From: Roseivivax sp. GX 12232
GTDB lineage: Bacteria; Pseudomonadota; Alphaproteobacteria; Rhodobacterales; Rhodobacteraceae
Assembly: GCF_021272185.1 (NCBI RefSeq)
Contig: NZ_JAJSEC010000002.1
Location: 62,001-126,000 of the forward strand
Reading direction: 5' to 3'
Length of the DNA: 64,000 nucleotides
A model generated the notes under the pieces. The model had not been told where the DNA came from and searched no databases. It saw nothing but the letters and a program-made list of their open reading frames with translations. Both the position numbers and the translations under genes were made by a program. Shown piece after piece: positions 39,846 through 49,668 of the stretch (position 1 is the stretch's first letter; the number at the start of each line of letters is the position of its first letter).

Positions 39846-40697
39846 CTACCTCTGCCGCGCGGCCTTCACCGCGCGGGCCAGCGCGCAGAACTGCTCCAGA
39901 GACACTTGCTCGGCGCGCTCGGTGGGCACAATGCCCGCCGTCTCCAACAGGCCCTCCAGCTCCGGGTGCAGCCCCTTCAGGCTCGCCCGCAGCATCTTGC
40001 GGCGCTGGTTGAAGGCCTTGGCCACGACCTCCTCCAGCACCTTGGCATCGGCGGGAAAGCGCGGCTCGGGCAGGGCGGTCAGATGCACCACCGCCGACGA
40101 CACCTTCGGCGGCGGCGTGAAGGCCCCCGGCGGCAGGGTCATCACGATCCGCGCCTCGGCCCGCCACTGCGCCAGGATCGCCAGCCGCCCGTAGGTCTTG
40201 GAGCCGGGCTGCGCCACGATGCGCTCGGCGACCTCCTTCTGGAACATCAGCGTCAGGCTGTCCCAGAAGGGCGGCCAGTCGGCGGGCGTCAGCCAGCGCA
40301 CCAGAAGCTCGGTGCCGACGTTGTAGGGCAGGTTCGCCGCCACCGCGATCGGCGGGGTGAGATGGGCCAGCGGGTCGACCTCGAGCGCGTCGCCCTCGAT
40401 CACCTCGAGCCGGTCGGGATAGGCCGCGCCGATCTCGGCCAGGGCGGGCAGGCAGCGGCGGTCCTTCTCGATGGCGAGCACCCGGCGCGCGCCCTCGGCC
40501 AGAAGCCCGCGCGTCAGCCCGCCGGGGCCCGGGCCGACCTCGAGCACGTCCTTTTGGCTGAGGTCCCCCGCCGCCCGCGCGATCCGCGCGGTCAGGTTCA
40601 GGTCCAAAAGGAAGTTCTGGCCCAGCGACTTCCGCGCGCGCAGCTCGTGGGCTGCGATGACATCGCGCAGGGGCGGCAGCCCGTCGATCCCGCTCAT
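39846..40697 (-). CDS. rsmA: 16S rRNA dimethyladenosine transferase
   Basis: A 283-residue enzyme (KsgA) that dimethylates two adjacent adenosines near the 3' end of 16S rRNA during 30S maturation. [11 protein letters not shown] at the N-terminus, the SAM-binding [16 protein letters not shown], and the catalytic [13 protein letters not shown] are diagnostic. It is the last gene of the lptF-to-rsmA operon, and its start overlaps the pdxA stop by 4 bases. Confidence 0.97.
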   Translation of the reverse strand: MSGIDGLPPLRDVIAAHELRARKSLGQNFLLDLNLTARIARAAGDLSQKDVLEVGPGPGGLTRGLLAEGARRVLAIEKDRRCLPALAEIGAAYPDRLEVIEGDALEVDPLAHLTPPIAVAANLPYNVGTELLVRWLTPADWPPFWDSLTLMFQKEVAERIVAQPGSKTYGRLAILAQWRAEARIVMTLPPGAFTPPPKVSSAVVHLTALPEPRFPADAKVLEEVVAKAFNQRRKMLRASLKGLHPELEGLLETAGIVPTERAEQVSLEQFCALARAVKAARQR

Positions 40698-41665
40698 GCC
40701 CGCGCTCCGGCCATGCGCCAGGCCAGGCGCAGCGCCTCGATGGTGGAGCCGGGGTTGGCGCTGCCGCTGCCGGCGATGTCGAAGGCGGTGCCGTGGTCGG
40801 GCGAGGTGCGCACGAAGGGCAGGCCGAGGGTGACATTCACGCCGCGGTCGAAAGCCAGCGTCTTGATCGGGATCAGCGCCTGGTCGTGATACATGGTCAC
40901 CGCCACGTCGTAGCGCGCCCGGGCGGCCTCGTGGAACATCGTGTCCGCCGATAGGGGCCCGGCGATGTCGAAGCCCTCGGCGCGCAGCTTGTCGAGCACC
41001 GGGGTGATCACCTCGATCTCCTCGCGGCCCATCTTGCCGCCTTCGCCCGCATGCGGGTTGAGCCCGGCCACGGCGATGCGCGGCGCGGCGATGCCGAAGT
41101 CGCGGATCAGCCCGGCGCGGGTGATGCGCAGGCGCGCCTCCAGAAGTTCGGCGGTCAGCGCGCCGGGCACCTCCGACAGCGCGATATGGATGGTCGCGGG
41201 CACCACGCGCAGCCGCTCCGAGGCGAGCATCATCACCACCTCGGAGACCTCGGCCAGGTGACCCAGGAACTCGGTATGGCCGGGGAAGGCGAAGCCCGCG
41301 CCCTCGGCCAGGGCCTGCTTGTGGATCGGCAGGGTGCAGAGCCCCCCGGCCTTGCCCGCAGAGACCAGCGACACCGCCCGTTCGATCGCCGCGATGACCC
41401 CGCGCGCCTGGGCCGCGTCGGGGCGTCCGGGCACCCGCGGGCCCGCCATGCGTTCGGGCAGGACCGGCAGCCCGCGCGCGGCGGCGGCGGGCGCCTCCTG
41501 CGGCTGGGTGATCTCGACCACCGGGGTGCCCTCGGGCAGATGCGCCGGATCGCCGATCAGGAAGAAGGGCAGCTCGTCCTTCAGCGCCGCCCAGGCCTTG
41601 GGCGCGAGTTCGGGGCCGATGCCCGCGGGCTCGCCGCAGGTCAGCGCGATGGGGGCCGGGCTCAT
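40694..41665 (-). CDS. pdxA: 4-hydroxythreonine-4-phosphate dehydrogenase
   Basis: A 323-residue enzyme of pyridoxal phosphate biosynthesis. [16 protein letters not shown] opens the family; [28 protein letters not shown] and [18 protein letters not shown] hold the zinc ligands; and [14 protein letters not shown] ends the active site. It is translationally coupled by 4-base overlaps to surA upstream and rsmA downstream, a classic proteobacterial order. Confidence 0.97.
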   Translation of the reverse strand: MSPAPIALTCGEPAGIGPELAPKAWAALKDELPFFLIGDPAHLPEGTPVVEITQPQEAPAAAARGLPVLPERMAGPRVPGRPDAAQARGVIAAIERAVSLVSAGKAGGLCTLPIHKQALAEGAGFAFPGHTEFLGHLAEVSEVVMMLASERLRVVPATIHIALSEVPGALTAELLEARLRITRAGLIRDFGIAAPRIAVAGLNPHAGEGGKMGREEIEVITPVLDKLRAEGFDIAGPLSADTMFHEAARARYDVAVTMYHDQALIPIKTLAFDRGVNVTLGLPFVRTSPDHGTAFDIAGSGSANPGSTIEALRLAWRMAGARA

Positions 41666-42894
41666 TGGGTGACGATGTAGGCGTCGGCCTTGAGCTGGGC
41701 CAGGTAGCCCTCGGAGAGCGCGTCGAGCCGGCGGTTGCGGATGCCCATGGCCAGGTCCTCGCGGTCGGCGTCCTGGTTCACCTCCTGGGTGCGGCCGCAG
41801 AGCATCAGCACCATGAGGTTGCCCGAGCGCGTCAGCGCGGTCGAGATCTCGCCGGGGTCGAGCTTCGACAGCTCCAGCGCCACGTCGGTCGGCAGGTCGC
41901 CCGGTGCCGCGCTTTCGCGGTCGAGCCGCGAGGCCGGCTGGCCCTTGGCGATGCCGTAGAGGTCGTCGCAGCGGTCGGTCTGGGTGGCGATCACCCGCGC
42001 CCGCGCCAGGTTCTCGGGCGTGCGCCCGCCGGGCAGGTAGTAGGCGGCATATTCGATGGCGGCATATTCCGGCGCGTCATAACCCGTCTCCTCGATGCCG
42101 CGCAGCTGGAAGAGCGCGATGGCATTGGGGATCGGCAGCGGGTCGGAGACCTCGCCGGGGGCGAGGCCGAGCACGATCGGCCGCAGCTGCGGCGGCAGCT
42201 CCGAGAGGTCCTGCCAGGGCAGGCGGCCGCCCGACTGCCGCGTTGCGGTGGCCGAGAACTGCCGCGCGAAGGCCGAGAACTCGCCCTCGGACTGCGACTG
42301 CGCGATGCGGTTGGCGCGGGCGCGCACGGCGGCGCGCTCCTGCGGGGGGGCGGGCATGATGATCTCGGAGAGCAGCACCCGCACGTTGGAGCCGGTGCCG
42401 CCGCTGCCGAGCGCGCGCTCGACCTCGTCGGCCGAGACATTGGCCCGGCCCGCGAAACGCTGACGCACCACCTGCCGCCAGGCCACGCCGGCGCGCACGA
42501 AGTCGCGGAAGGTTTCCTCGGCCACGCCGTCCTGCGCCAGCGCCTGGATGAACTCCTCGCGGCTGAGGTTGGCGCGGCTGGCGAACTCGTCCATGCCTTC
42601 GACGATCTCTTCTTCCGAGGGGGTCAGCCCCAGGCGGGCCGCCGCCTCGATCCGCAGCCGGTCGTTGATCAGCGCCTCGCGCGCCTGTTCTTCGGGGTCG
42701 CCCGGCGCGCTCAGCACCTCGAGCATCCGTGCCCGCTGCTGGATCTCGTAGTTGGTGATGACCGCGTCATTGACCCGGATCGCCGGGGCAAAGAGGTTCT
42801 GCGCCTCCGCCGTGCCGCCGGGCAGCGTCAGGGCTGCGGCCAGAAGCGCGGCGCCGAGCGCGGGTTTCAACGTGGTCTTCAGAAGGTCGAGCAT
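41662..42894 (-). CDS. surA: SurA-type periplasmic chaperone / peptidyl-prolyl isomerase
   Basis: A 410-residue protein with a signal peptide ([20 protein letters not shown]), an N-terminal SurA chaperone domain ([20 protein letters not shown] and [22 protein letters not shown]), and one parvulin-like domain near 172-275 ([29 protein letters not shown]). SurA guides outer-membrane proteins, including LptD, through the periplasm. It overlaps lptD by 16 bases and pdxA by 4. Confidence 0.92.
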   Translation of the reverse strand: MLDLLKTTLKPALGAALLAAALTLPGGTAEAQNLFAPAIRVNDAVITNYEIQQRARMLEVLSAPGDPEEQAREALINDRLRIEAAARLGLTPSEEEIVEGMDEFASRANLSREEFIQALAQDGVAEETFRDFVRAGVAWRQVVRQRFAGRANVSADEVERALGSGGTGSNVRVLLSEIIMPAPPQERAAVRARANRIAQSQSEGEFSAFARQFSATATRQSGGRLPWQDLSELPPQLRPIVLGLAPGEVSDPLPIPNAIALFQLRGIEETGYDAPEYAAIEYAAYYLPGGRTPENLARARVIATQTDRCDDLYGIAKGQPASRLDRESAAPGDLPTDVALELSKLDPGEISTALTRSGNLMVLMLCGRTQEVNQDADREDLAMGIRNRRLDALSEGYLAQLKADAYIVTQ

Positions 42895-45035
42895 GTGCGG
42901 CGGTACTCCTTGGCGCTGCCGCCCGTGCTGAAGCCTTTCAGCGAGACGGTCAGGCCGAAATCTGTGGACGGTTCGAGGTTAGTGGATGAGGCGAAGCGGC
43001 GCGAGACCGAAAACTCGGCCAGCACGCATTCGTTCTGCCAGGTCACGCCCAGCCCGGCGCGGTCGGACCGGTTGTCGCCGAGGTCGTAGCGCCAGTAGCC
43101 GTCGGCCGACCAGTCGGGCGTGAATTCATAGGCCCCGTCGAGGGTCCATTCGGACTGCGTCTCGTCGCGGTCCTCGGCGGGATCGGCCTTGAGCAGAAGG
43201 TAGGAGGCGCCCAGCTCGAAGCGCCGGGTCTCCCAGTCGACGCGGGCCTCGGCCTTGGAGAAATCCGCGGCATCAAGGTCCAGAAGCCCCCGGCCCGAGA
43301 CCTGGAAGCCAAGCGCCGTGGCAAAATGTGTGGCGATCAGGATGTCGGAATCGGTCTCGCTCAGGCCCGAGGACTTGGTGAAGGCGGGGTCGCGCTCCTC
43401 GCGCCAGACCTGGCCCATGGTCAGCCCCGCGCTCCAGCCCAGGGGGTCGCTGTGGCGCCAGCGTATGCCCGCGACGCCGACCACCCCGCGTTCGCGCCGG
43501 TCGGGCGCCGGGAAGCGCGAGATCGACAGGAGGTTGCCCTCGTCGAACTCTTGCCGGGTGCTCTCGTCGGCGGCGGTGGTGGGCCGTTCGCCACCCGACC
43601 AGGCGATCTGCGCGAGCGGTTCGATCAGCGTCCGCGCGCCCGAGGCGCCGCGCCGGACCCAGGGCCAGCGCAGCTCGGCCGAGGCGGCGGGCGTCAGCAC
43701 CGAGGCCTCGGGCTCAGAGGTGTCGTCCTGGGCGATGCGGATGCGGTCGCCCGAGACCTGGCCCACGAGGCCCAACCGCAGCCCGCCGGGCAGCGTGTAA
43801 CGGTCGCGCCAGGAGACCGTCGCGGAGAGCTGGCTGACGTCACGCCCGTCGACCACGCTGTCGGCGTCCGAGCCGTCGAAGGGCTGGTCGGAGGGGCGGA
43901 AATGCGCGTGGGAATCCACACTCAGCCGCAGCTCGCCGCCGATGGCCGCCGGGAAATAACGCCGCTCGTAGGTGAAATCGAGGATCGCCGAGGGCCGGGT
44001 CTCGGTGGTGTCCTCGTCGCGCAGCGTCTCGTAGAAGCTCACCGCCGAAGAGAAGGCGCTGTCGCGCTTGTAGCGGGTGATCTCGGCGAAGTTCTTCAGC
44101 CGGTCGCTCGAGGAAAAGCCGTAGACGTCGAGATAGGCCGCGTCGCTGGTGGTCTCGATGCCGAAGTCGAGGACGAAGTCGCGCGGCAGGTCGAAATTGC
44201 CGGAGACGAAGGCATAGGCGCGCAGGTCCTCGACCAGGCTGTCGCTGCTGACCGCGCTGTCGATCTGGATGTCGCCATTGGTGAAGGCGCGGCGGTAGCG
44301 CATCTCGAGGGTGCGCCCTTCGGTCGAGAGATAGGGCGTGAGCGTCACGTCCTGATGCGGCCCGAGCGGGATGAAATAGGGCAGCTTGATCCCGAAGCCG
44401 AGAAGCGTCGAGGTGCGCACCTGCGGCGGCAGGAAGCCGCGCGCGCGCTTCAGGGTCGGATCGGGGATGCGCAGCCGGGGGAAGTAGAAGATCGGCACGT
44501 CGAGCACGCGGAAGGTGGCGTTCTCGAAGTAGATCTGCCGCGCCTCCTGGTCGTGCACCACCCGGCCGGCGCGGATCTGCCAGAGCGGTTTCTCGTTCTT
44601 GCCGCAGACCTGGCAGGAGGTCACCGCGACCTTCGACAGCTCGGTGTAGCGCCCGCCGACGCGCCGCGCCTCGACCGCCGCGAGCTGCAGCTGTTCGTCG
44701 AGCACGATGCGCGCCCCGGCGAGGATGCCGCTGCGGAAGCCTTCATCCAGCGAGGCCGAACTGGCCGTCAGCACGTCGCCATTGGCCTCGGTGATGCGGA
44801 TCGGGCCTTCGATCGACAGGGTGCCCGCGCCGTCGTCGTAGACCACCCGGCTCGCGGTCAGGCGGCGGCCGTCGTAGACCGCCTCGACGTTGCCCTCGGC
44901 GACCAGGACGTCCTCGCTTTCGACATAGACCATATCCGCCACAAGCAGCGCCGGGGGCGTTGCGCCGCCGGCCTCCTGGGCGGAGGCGGAGAGAGGCCAG
45001 ATCAGGGCCGCGAGAAGACAGAGAAGGCGCCGCAT
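42879..45035 (-). CDS. lptD: LPS-assembly protein LptD
   Basis: A 718-residue outer-membrane beta-barrel that inserts lipopolysaccharide into the outer leaflet. A signal peptide (RLLCLLAALIWPLSASA) is followed by an OstA/LptA-like domain (LLVADMVYVESEDVLVAEGNVEA) and the barrel. CQVCG near residue 140 and two cysteines at the C-terminal end (WQNECVL and YRRTCSTF) match the two cysteine pairs that form LptD's interdomain disulfides. It lies between lptG and surA with overlapping starts. Confidence 0.95.
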   Translation of the reverse strand: MRRLLCLLAALIWPLSASAQEAGGATPPALLVADMVYVESEDVLVAEGNVEAVYDGRRLTASRVVYDDGAGTLSIEGPIRITEANGDVLTASSASLDEGFRSGILAGARIVLDEQLQLAAVEARRVGGRYTELSKVAVTSCQVCGKNEKPLWQIRAGRVVHDQEARQIYFENATFRVLDVPIFYFPRLRIPDPTLKRARGFLPPQVRTSTLLGFGIKLPYFIPLGPHQDVTLTPYLSTEGRTLEMRYRRAFTNGDIQIDSAVSSDSLVEDLRAYAFVSGNFDLPRDFVLDFGIETTSDAAYLDVYGFSSSDRLKNFAEITRYKRDSAFSSAVSFYETLRDEDTTETRPSAILDFTYERRYFPAAIGGELRLSVDSHAHFRPSDQPFDGSDADSVVDGRDVSQLSATVSWRDRYTLPGGLRLGLVGQVSGDRIRIAQDDTSEPEASVLTPAASAELRWPWVRRGASGARTLIEPLAQIAWSGGERPTTAADESTRQEFDEGNLLSISRFPAPDRRERGVVGVAGIRWRHSDPLGWSAGLTMGQVWREERDPAFTKSSGLSETDSDILIATHFATALGFQVSGRGLLDLDAADFSKAEARVDWETRRFELGASYLLLKADPAEDRDETQSEWTLDGAYEFTPDWSADGYWRYDLGDNRSDRAGLGVTWQNECVLAEFSVSRRFASSTNLEPSTDFGLTVSLKGFSTGGSAKEYRRTCSTF

Positions 45036-46132
45036 CAGCCGTCTTCCTTCTGCAAAAGCAGCCCGAGCGCAAGCAGAAGGGAGGCCGCGGGCGGCACCCA
45101 GGCGGCCACGAGCGGTCCAAGCTGGCCGCTTTCCCCGAGGATCTGCGCAAAGTTCCGCACGTAGAAGAGCCCGAAGCCGATCAGCACCGCCGACATGACC
45201 GCGATGCCGGTGCGGGCGAGGCGCGCGTGCTCCATGGTGAAGGCCGCGCCGACGAGAACCAGCGCCACCAGGAAGATCGGGCGGGCCAGCTCCATCTGCA
45301 GCCAGACCGCGTGCCGTCGCGCCGAGAAGCCCGAGCGTTCGAGATCGGCGATAAAGGTCGGCAGCGCCCAGATCGAGATCGCCGAGGGCTGGCCGAAGCG
45401 GTCGCGGATGCGGTCGCGGGTCAGGGTCGAGGGGATCTCCATCTGCGAGAGCTGTTCGGCATTGGCCTCGGAGTTGATCTCCGGGCCAAGCGGCCAGGCC
45501 TTCACGTCGCGAAGCCGCCAGGCGCCCTCGGCCAACTCCGCCTCGCCCGCGAGCAGCCTGCGCGTCGGGCCGACGCCGCTTTGGTAGCGCAGGAAGGAGA
45601 CGTCGTAGAGCAGCGTCGCATCGGCGTTCGAGCGTGCCGCCCGGATCACCGTCTGGCCGCTCTCGTCGCCCTGGCGCAGCCAGAGCCCGTCGGCGCCGAT
45701 CGAGATCACGCTTTGCCGCCCGTCCTCGTAGAGCTCGCGCAGCTCGCTGAAGCGCTGGGTGCTGGCCGCCACGATCGGGTTGAAGACCGCGACCGAGACC
45801 ATGCCGACCACGAGCGCCACCAGCGCCGGGCCCGCCAGCGCGCTCATGCCCGAGCGGCCCGTGGCCCGCGTCACCACCAGCTCCGAGGAGCGCGCCAGCG
45901 CCAGGAACAGCGCCACCGAGGACAGGATCATCACCAGCGGCATCATCTCGTAGAGCGAGGCCGGCGCGTTCAGGAGCGTCAGATGCGCGAGCCCCCCGAA
46001 GGAGACGTTGTCATCGTCGAAACGGCGGATCTGTTCCACGAAATCAAGGACATAGACGAAGGCCGCCACCCCGCCGAGGATCGACAGGAAGGTGAATAGG
46101 AAGCGCCGCGCGAAGTAGAGATGCAGCATCAT
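45035..46132 (-). CDS. lptG: LPS export ABC transporter permease LptG
   Basis: A 365-residue inner-membrane permease. Helices at the N-terminus (LYFARRFLFTFLSILGGVAAFVYVLDFVEQIRRF, in pieces) and at the C-terminus (three segments before LLLQKEDG) flank a periplasmic jellyroll. With LptF and the LptB ATPase (not in this window) it extracts lipopolysaccharide from the inner membrane. It overlaps lptF by 4 bases and lptD by 1. Confidence 0.94.
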   Translation of the reverse strand: MMLHLYFARRFLFTFLSILGGVAAFVYVLDFVEQIRRFDDDNVSFGGLAHLTLLNAPASLYEMMPLVMILSSVALFLALARSSELVVTRATGRSGMSALAGPALVALVVGMVSVAVFNPIVAASTQRFSELRELYEDGRQSVISIGADGLWLRQGDESGQTVIRAARSNADATLLYDVSFLRYQSGVGPTRRLLAGEAELAEGAWRLRDVKAWPLGPEINSEANAEQLSQMEIPSTLTRDRIRDRFGQPSAISIWALPTFIADLERSGFSARRHAVWLQMELARPIFLVALVLVGAAFTMEHARLARTGIAVMSAVLIGFGLFYVRNFAQILGESGQLGPLVAAWVPPAASLLLALGLLLQKEDG

Positions 46133-47268
46133 GCCGGCGCCTCCTGGCCCTGGGCCGCCCCGCGTTTCGGCCGTCGCGGCCTTGCGGCGAGATGCAGGAG
46201 CCCCGCGGCGATGCCGAGGCCCACGATACTGGGCAGGAAGATCAGCCCGGTGCTCGCCATGCTGACCTCGGCGGCGCCCGCCACCGCGGTTTCGAGGAAA
46301 TAGACCAGCACCACCAGCCCGACCGCCAGGAACATCTGCCGCCCGACGCCGAAGCGCGAGAACTCGCCGGTCAGGAGCGCCGCGAAGCCGATAGACGCGC
46401 CCACCAGCGCCAGGAGCGGCTGCTGCACCCGCGAGAAGAGCGCCACCAGAAGCTCCGCCGGGCGTTCGCGGGTGCGCTCCATCACGCCGGTGAAATCGGC
46501 GAGGATCTCCCAGCTCGGGGTGGATTCGAGCTTCTGTTTCCCGAGCCCCGATTCCTCGATCAGGCTCGAGACCGAATAGGTCAGATCAGCGAAGGTCGTG
46601 GTCGAGAGCCGGTTGGTCTGCAGCTCCAGCGTTTGCGCCAGCCCGCTCAGCATCACCAGGTTGGCCTCGTCGGCGCCGTCACCCACCACGAAGGCGCGTT
46701 CGGCGGTATAGGTGACCTCGCGCCCCGGCTGGCGGCGGTCGGTCAGGAAGACGTCGCGCAGCTCGCCGTCCTCGGTGATCTCGCGGATGTAGAAGGTCAC
46801 ATCCGAGGCGGGGCTGAGGAAGACCCCCTCGCGCAGGAGCCGCGCCGAGGCGGCGTTGGAGATCTCGGCCTCGCGCAGGCGCAGCTGTTCGAGCGACTGC
46901 GGCACCAGCACATGCGCCAGGATCAGCATCATCGCGGCGACCAGCCCGCCGAAGGCCAGGACCGGCCGCGCCAGCCGCCAGGGCGAATAGCCGGTGGCCT
47001 GCATGACCGTCAGCTCGGAATCGCCGATCAGGCGCTGGGTGAAATAGAGCGCGGAGACGAAGGCCGCGAGCGGCAGCACCCGCACGATGGTCGTGGGCAG
47101 CGACAGCGCGGTGAACTCCAGCACGATGCCGACCGAATGGCCGTCCGAGACCAGCTGCTCGAACAGGATCACGGCCTGGTTGACCCAGTAGACCGAGACC
47201 AGGACGAGCGCGAAGAAGCCGAAAAGCACCATGAGGCGCGACAGCATGTACCTGTCGAATTTGGCCAC
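46129..47268 (-). CDS. lptF: LPS export ABC transporter permease LptF
   Basis: A 379-residue partner permease of LptG. It opens with FDRYMLSRLMVLFGFFALVLVSVYWVNQAVILFEQL (several helices), then GDSELTVMQATGYSPWRLARPVL, a coupling-helix block typical of LptF/G. It ends with three helices and an arginine-rich tail (ARPRRPKRGAAQGQ). First gene of the six-gene operon, divergent from pepA across a 186-bp shared promoter region. Confidence 0.94.
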   Translation of the reverse strand: MAKFDRYMLSRLMVLFGFFALVLVSVYWVNQAVILFEQLVSDGHSVGIVLEFTALSLPTTIVRVLPLAAFVSALYFTQRLIGDSELTVMQATGYSPWRLARPVLAFGGLVAAMMLILAHVLVPQSLEQLRLREAEISNAASARLLREGVFLSPASDVTFYIREITEDGELRDVFLTDRRQPGREVTYTAERAFVVGDGADEANLVMLSGLAQTLELQTNRLSTTTFADLTYSVSSLIEESGLGKQKLESTPSWEILADFTGVMERTRERPAELLVALFSRVQQPLLALVGASIGFAALLTGEFSRFGVGRQMFLAVGLVVLVYFLETAVAGAAEVSMASTGLIFLPSIVGLGIAAGLLHLAARPRRPKRGAAQGQEAPA

Positions 47269-47454
47269 CGATCCCCCCAGACCGACCGTCAGTTCCGCGC
47301 GACCCTAGCCCATCGGGAAGGGCCGGGAAAGGTGCCTCTGGTCAAGCCTTCCCTGCCTCGCTACCTCTGGGACAACCCGCGGCGCCCGCGGCTCCTTCAG
47401 GGGGGATCCGGTGACGCCCGAGATGACATTCTGAGAGTTGCGAAGGAGACAGGC

Positions 47455-48921
47455 ATGACCGATTTGCGCGCGATCACGGTGACGGCGACGGACCTCGAGG
47501 CGCTGAAGGAGGCCGAGGGCCGCGTCGCGGTCTGCGTCACGCCCGAGGGCAAGCTGAGCCCCGGCGCGCGGCGGCTCAACCGCCTCAGCAAGGGCGCGCT
47601 GGCCCGCGCCGTGGAGAGCGCGGGCTTCGAGAAGGCCAAGACCGGTGATGTGATGAGCCTCGCCTGGCCCGCCGGCATGGCCGCCGAGGCCATCGACGTC
47701 GTGAAACTGCCGCGCCGCCCCTCGGTCGCCGAGGCGCGCAAGGCCGGGGCGGCGCTGGCCAAGGTCTCGACCAAGCCGGCGCTGGTCCTGGCCGAATCCC
47801 TGACCCGCCCCGAGGACCTGGCCGCGGGCCTGGCGCTGCGCGCCTACGGCTTCACCGACCACAAGACCGAGAAGGGCGAGGCCCCGGGCGCGGTGACGCT
47901 CATGGTCTCGAAGCCCGATGAGGTGGGCCCGCGCGTCGAGACCGCGCTGGCGGTGGCCGAGGGCGTGGTCTTCACCCGCGACCTGGTCTCCGAGCCCGCC
48001 AATGTGCTGACCACCACCGAGTTCGCCACCCGCCTCGAGGCGCTGCGCGATCTCGGCGTCGAGGTCGAGGTGATCGAGGAGGACCGCATGGCCGAGCTGG
48101 GCATGGGCGCCTATCTCTCGGTCAGCCAGGGCTCCGAGAGCCCGGCGAAATTCGTCATCATGCGCTGGAAGGGCGGCGAGGCCGACGCCGCGCCGCTGGC
48201 GCTGGTCGGCAAGGGCGTGGTCTTCGACACCGGCGGCATCTCGCTGAAGCCCGCAGCCGGCATGGAGGACATGACCATGGACATGGGCGGCGCGGGCACC
48301 GTCGCGGGCGTGATGAAGGCGCTCGCCCGGCGCAAGGCGCGGGCCAATGTCACCGGCCTCGTCGGCATCGTCGAGAACATGCCCGACGGCCGCGCCTCGC
48401 GCCCCGGCGACATCGTGCGCAGCATGAAGGGCGAGACCATCGAGATCATCAACACCGACGCCGAGGGCCGGCTCGTCCTGGCCGATGTGCTCTGGTACGC
48501 GCAGGAATACGAAAAGCCCGCCGCGATGATCGATCTCGCCACGCTGACCGGCGCCTGCATCATCGCGCTCGGCCATGAGAACGCCGCCTATTTCGCCAAT
48601 GACGAGGACCTCTCGGGCGCCTTCTCCAAGGCCGCCGCGGCGGAAGGCGAGGGCGTCTGGCGGCTGCCCTTCGGCCCGGGCTACGCCGAGCAGATCAAGA
48701 CCCCGCTCGCCGACATCAAGAACACCGGCGGGCGCGCCGCGGGCACGATCACCGCGGCGGAGTTCCTCAAGGTCTTCGTCAAGGAAGAGACGCCCTGGAT
48801 CCACATCGACATCGCCGGCATGGCCAAGACCGCCAAGGAGACGCCGCTGGCGCCGAAAGGCGCCTCGGGCTGGGGCGTCATGGCGCTCAACCGCCTGGTC
48901 GCGGACCGCTACGAGGGCTGA
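47455..48921 (+). CDS. pepA: leucyl aminopeptidase (M17 family)
   Basis: A 488-residue hexameric zinc/manganese aminopeptidase. The signature NTDAEGRLVLADVL lies near residue 331, with GKGVVFDTGGISLKPAAGMEDMTMDMGGAG and DLATLTGACIIALG forming the bimetal site. It removes N-terminal residues in peptide turnover. GAAGGAGACAGGC precedes the ATG. It forms an operon with holC, the PepA-HolC order common in Proteobacteria, and is divergent from lptF. Confidence 0.96.
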   Translation: MTDLRAITVTATDLEALKEAEGRVAVCVTPEGKLSPGARRLNRLSKGALARAVESAGFEKAKTGDVMSLAWPAGMAAEAIDVVKLPRRPSVAEARKAGAALAKVSTKPALVLAESLTRPEDLAAGLALRAYGFTDHKTEKGEAPGAVTLMVSKPDEVGPRVETALAVAEGVVFTRDLVSEPANVLTTTEFATRLEALRDLGVEVEVIEEDRMAELGMGAYLSVSQGSESPAKFVIMRWKGGEADAAPLALVGKGVVFDTGGISLKPAAGMEDMTMDMGGAGTVAGVMKALARRKARANVTGLVGIVENMPDGRASRPGDIVRSMKGETIEIINTDAEGRLVLADVLWYAQEYEKPAAMIDLATLTGACIIALGHENAAYFANDEDLSGAFSKAAAAEGEGVWRLPFGPGYAEQIKTPLADIKNTGGRAAGTITAAEFLKVFVKEETPWIHIDIAGMAKTAKETPLAPKGASGWGVMALNRLVADRYEG

Positions 48922-48926
48922 GCACC

Positions 48927-49385
48927 ATGGGCGCGGCCTATTTCTACCACCTGACCCGCCGCCCGCTCGAGGAGACACTGCCCATGCTCCTCGGAAAGGC
49001 GCGCGGGGCGGGCTGGCGGGTCGCGGTCCGGGGCCGGGATGCCGCGCGGCTCGACTGGCTCGACCAGCGGCTCTGGCTCGGTGAGGCGGAGGAGTTCCTG
49101 CCGCACGGCCGGGCCGGGGGCAAGGCCGATGCGCGCCAGCCGATCCTGCTGACCGAGACCCGCGCCGCGCCCAACGAGCCGCAATGCGTCATGGCGATCG
49201 ACGGCGCCGAGGTCTGCCCCGAGGAGGTCGCGGCGCTGGAGCGGGTCTGCGTGCTCTTCGACGGCACCGATCCCGCCGCGGTGCAGGCCGCGCGGGTGCA
49301 GTGGAAGGCGCTCACCGACGCGGGCTGCGCGGCGCAATACTGGTCCGAGGAAAGCGGGCGCTGGGAGAAGAAGGCGGAACGCTAG
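48927..49385 (+). CDS. holC: DNA polymerase III subunit chi
   Basis: A 152-residue protein. AAYFYHLTRRPLEETLPMLLGKARGAGWRVAV and LDWLDQRLWLGEAEEFLPHG match HolC, then QPILLTETRAAPN and ERVCVLFDGTDPAAV. Chi joins the clamp loader to single-stranded-DNA-binding protein. It starts 5 bases after the pepA stop. The palindrome array begins 24 bases downstream. Confidence 0.93.
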   Translation: MGAAYFYHLTRRPLEETLPMLLGKARGAGWRVAVRGRDAARLDWLDQRLWLGEAEEFLPHGRAGGKADARQPILLTETRAAPNEPQCVMAIDGAEVCPEEVAALERVCVLFDGTDPAAVQAARVQWKALTDAGCAAQYWSEESGRWEKKAER

Positions 49386-49408
49386 GGGGGCTGCTGCGGG
49401 GCGTGGCA

Positions 49409-49663
49409 GGACTTTTGCCAAAAGTCCTGGTGCGGATCTTCACGAAGATCCTGGGGCCGGGCGCCCCGGACTTTTCCCAAAAGTCCGAACCGGATCTTCC
49501 GCGAAGATCCGCCCGCGCCAGACCCAACACCCCGCGCACCTCGGGACTTTTCCCAAAAGTCCCACCCGGATCTTCCGCGAAGATCCGACTTCGCCACCCC
49601 CGACAACCCATGCACCACAGGGACTTTTCCTAAAAGTCCCACCCGGATCTTCCGTGAAGATCC
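49409..49663. repeat. four-unit array of paired palindromes
   Basis: Four units at 49409-49451, 49468-49510, 49544-49586 and 49621-49663. Each has palindrome A (GGACTTTTCCCAAAAGTCC or a close variant), a 5-6 base linker, and palindrome B (GGATCTTCCGCGAAGATCC or a close variant). Unit starts are 59, 76 and 77 bases apart. It fills the gap between the convergent ends of holC and the aspartic protease gene. Confidence 0.9.
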
Positions 49664-49668
49664 GCGCC

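Noticed and set aside
49409-49663. CRISPR-like array
   Set aside because: The repeated units are themselves made of two palindromes with 5-6 base linkers, spacing is irregular, only four units exist and no cas gene is nearby.
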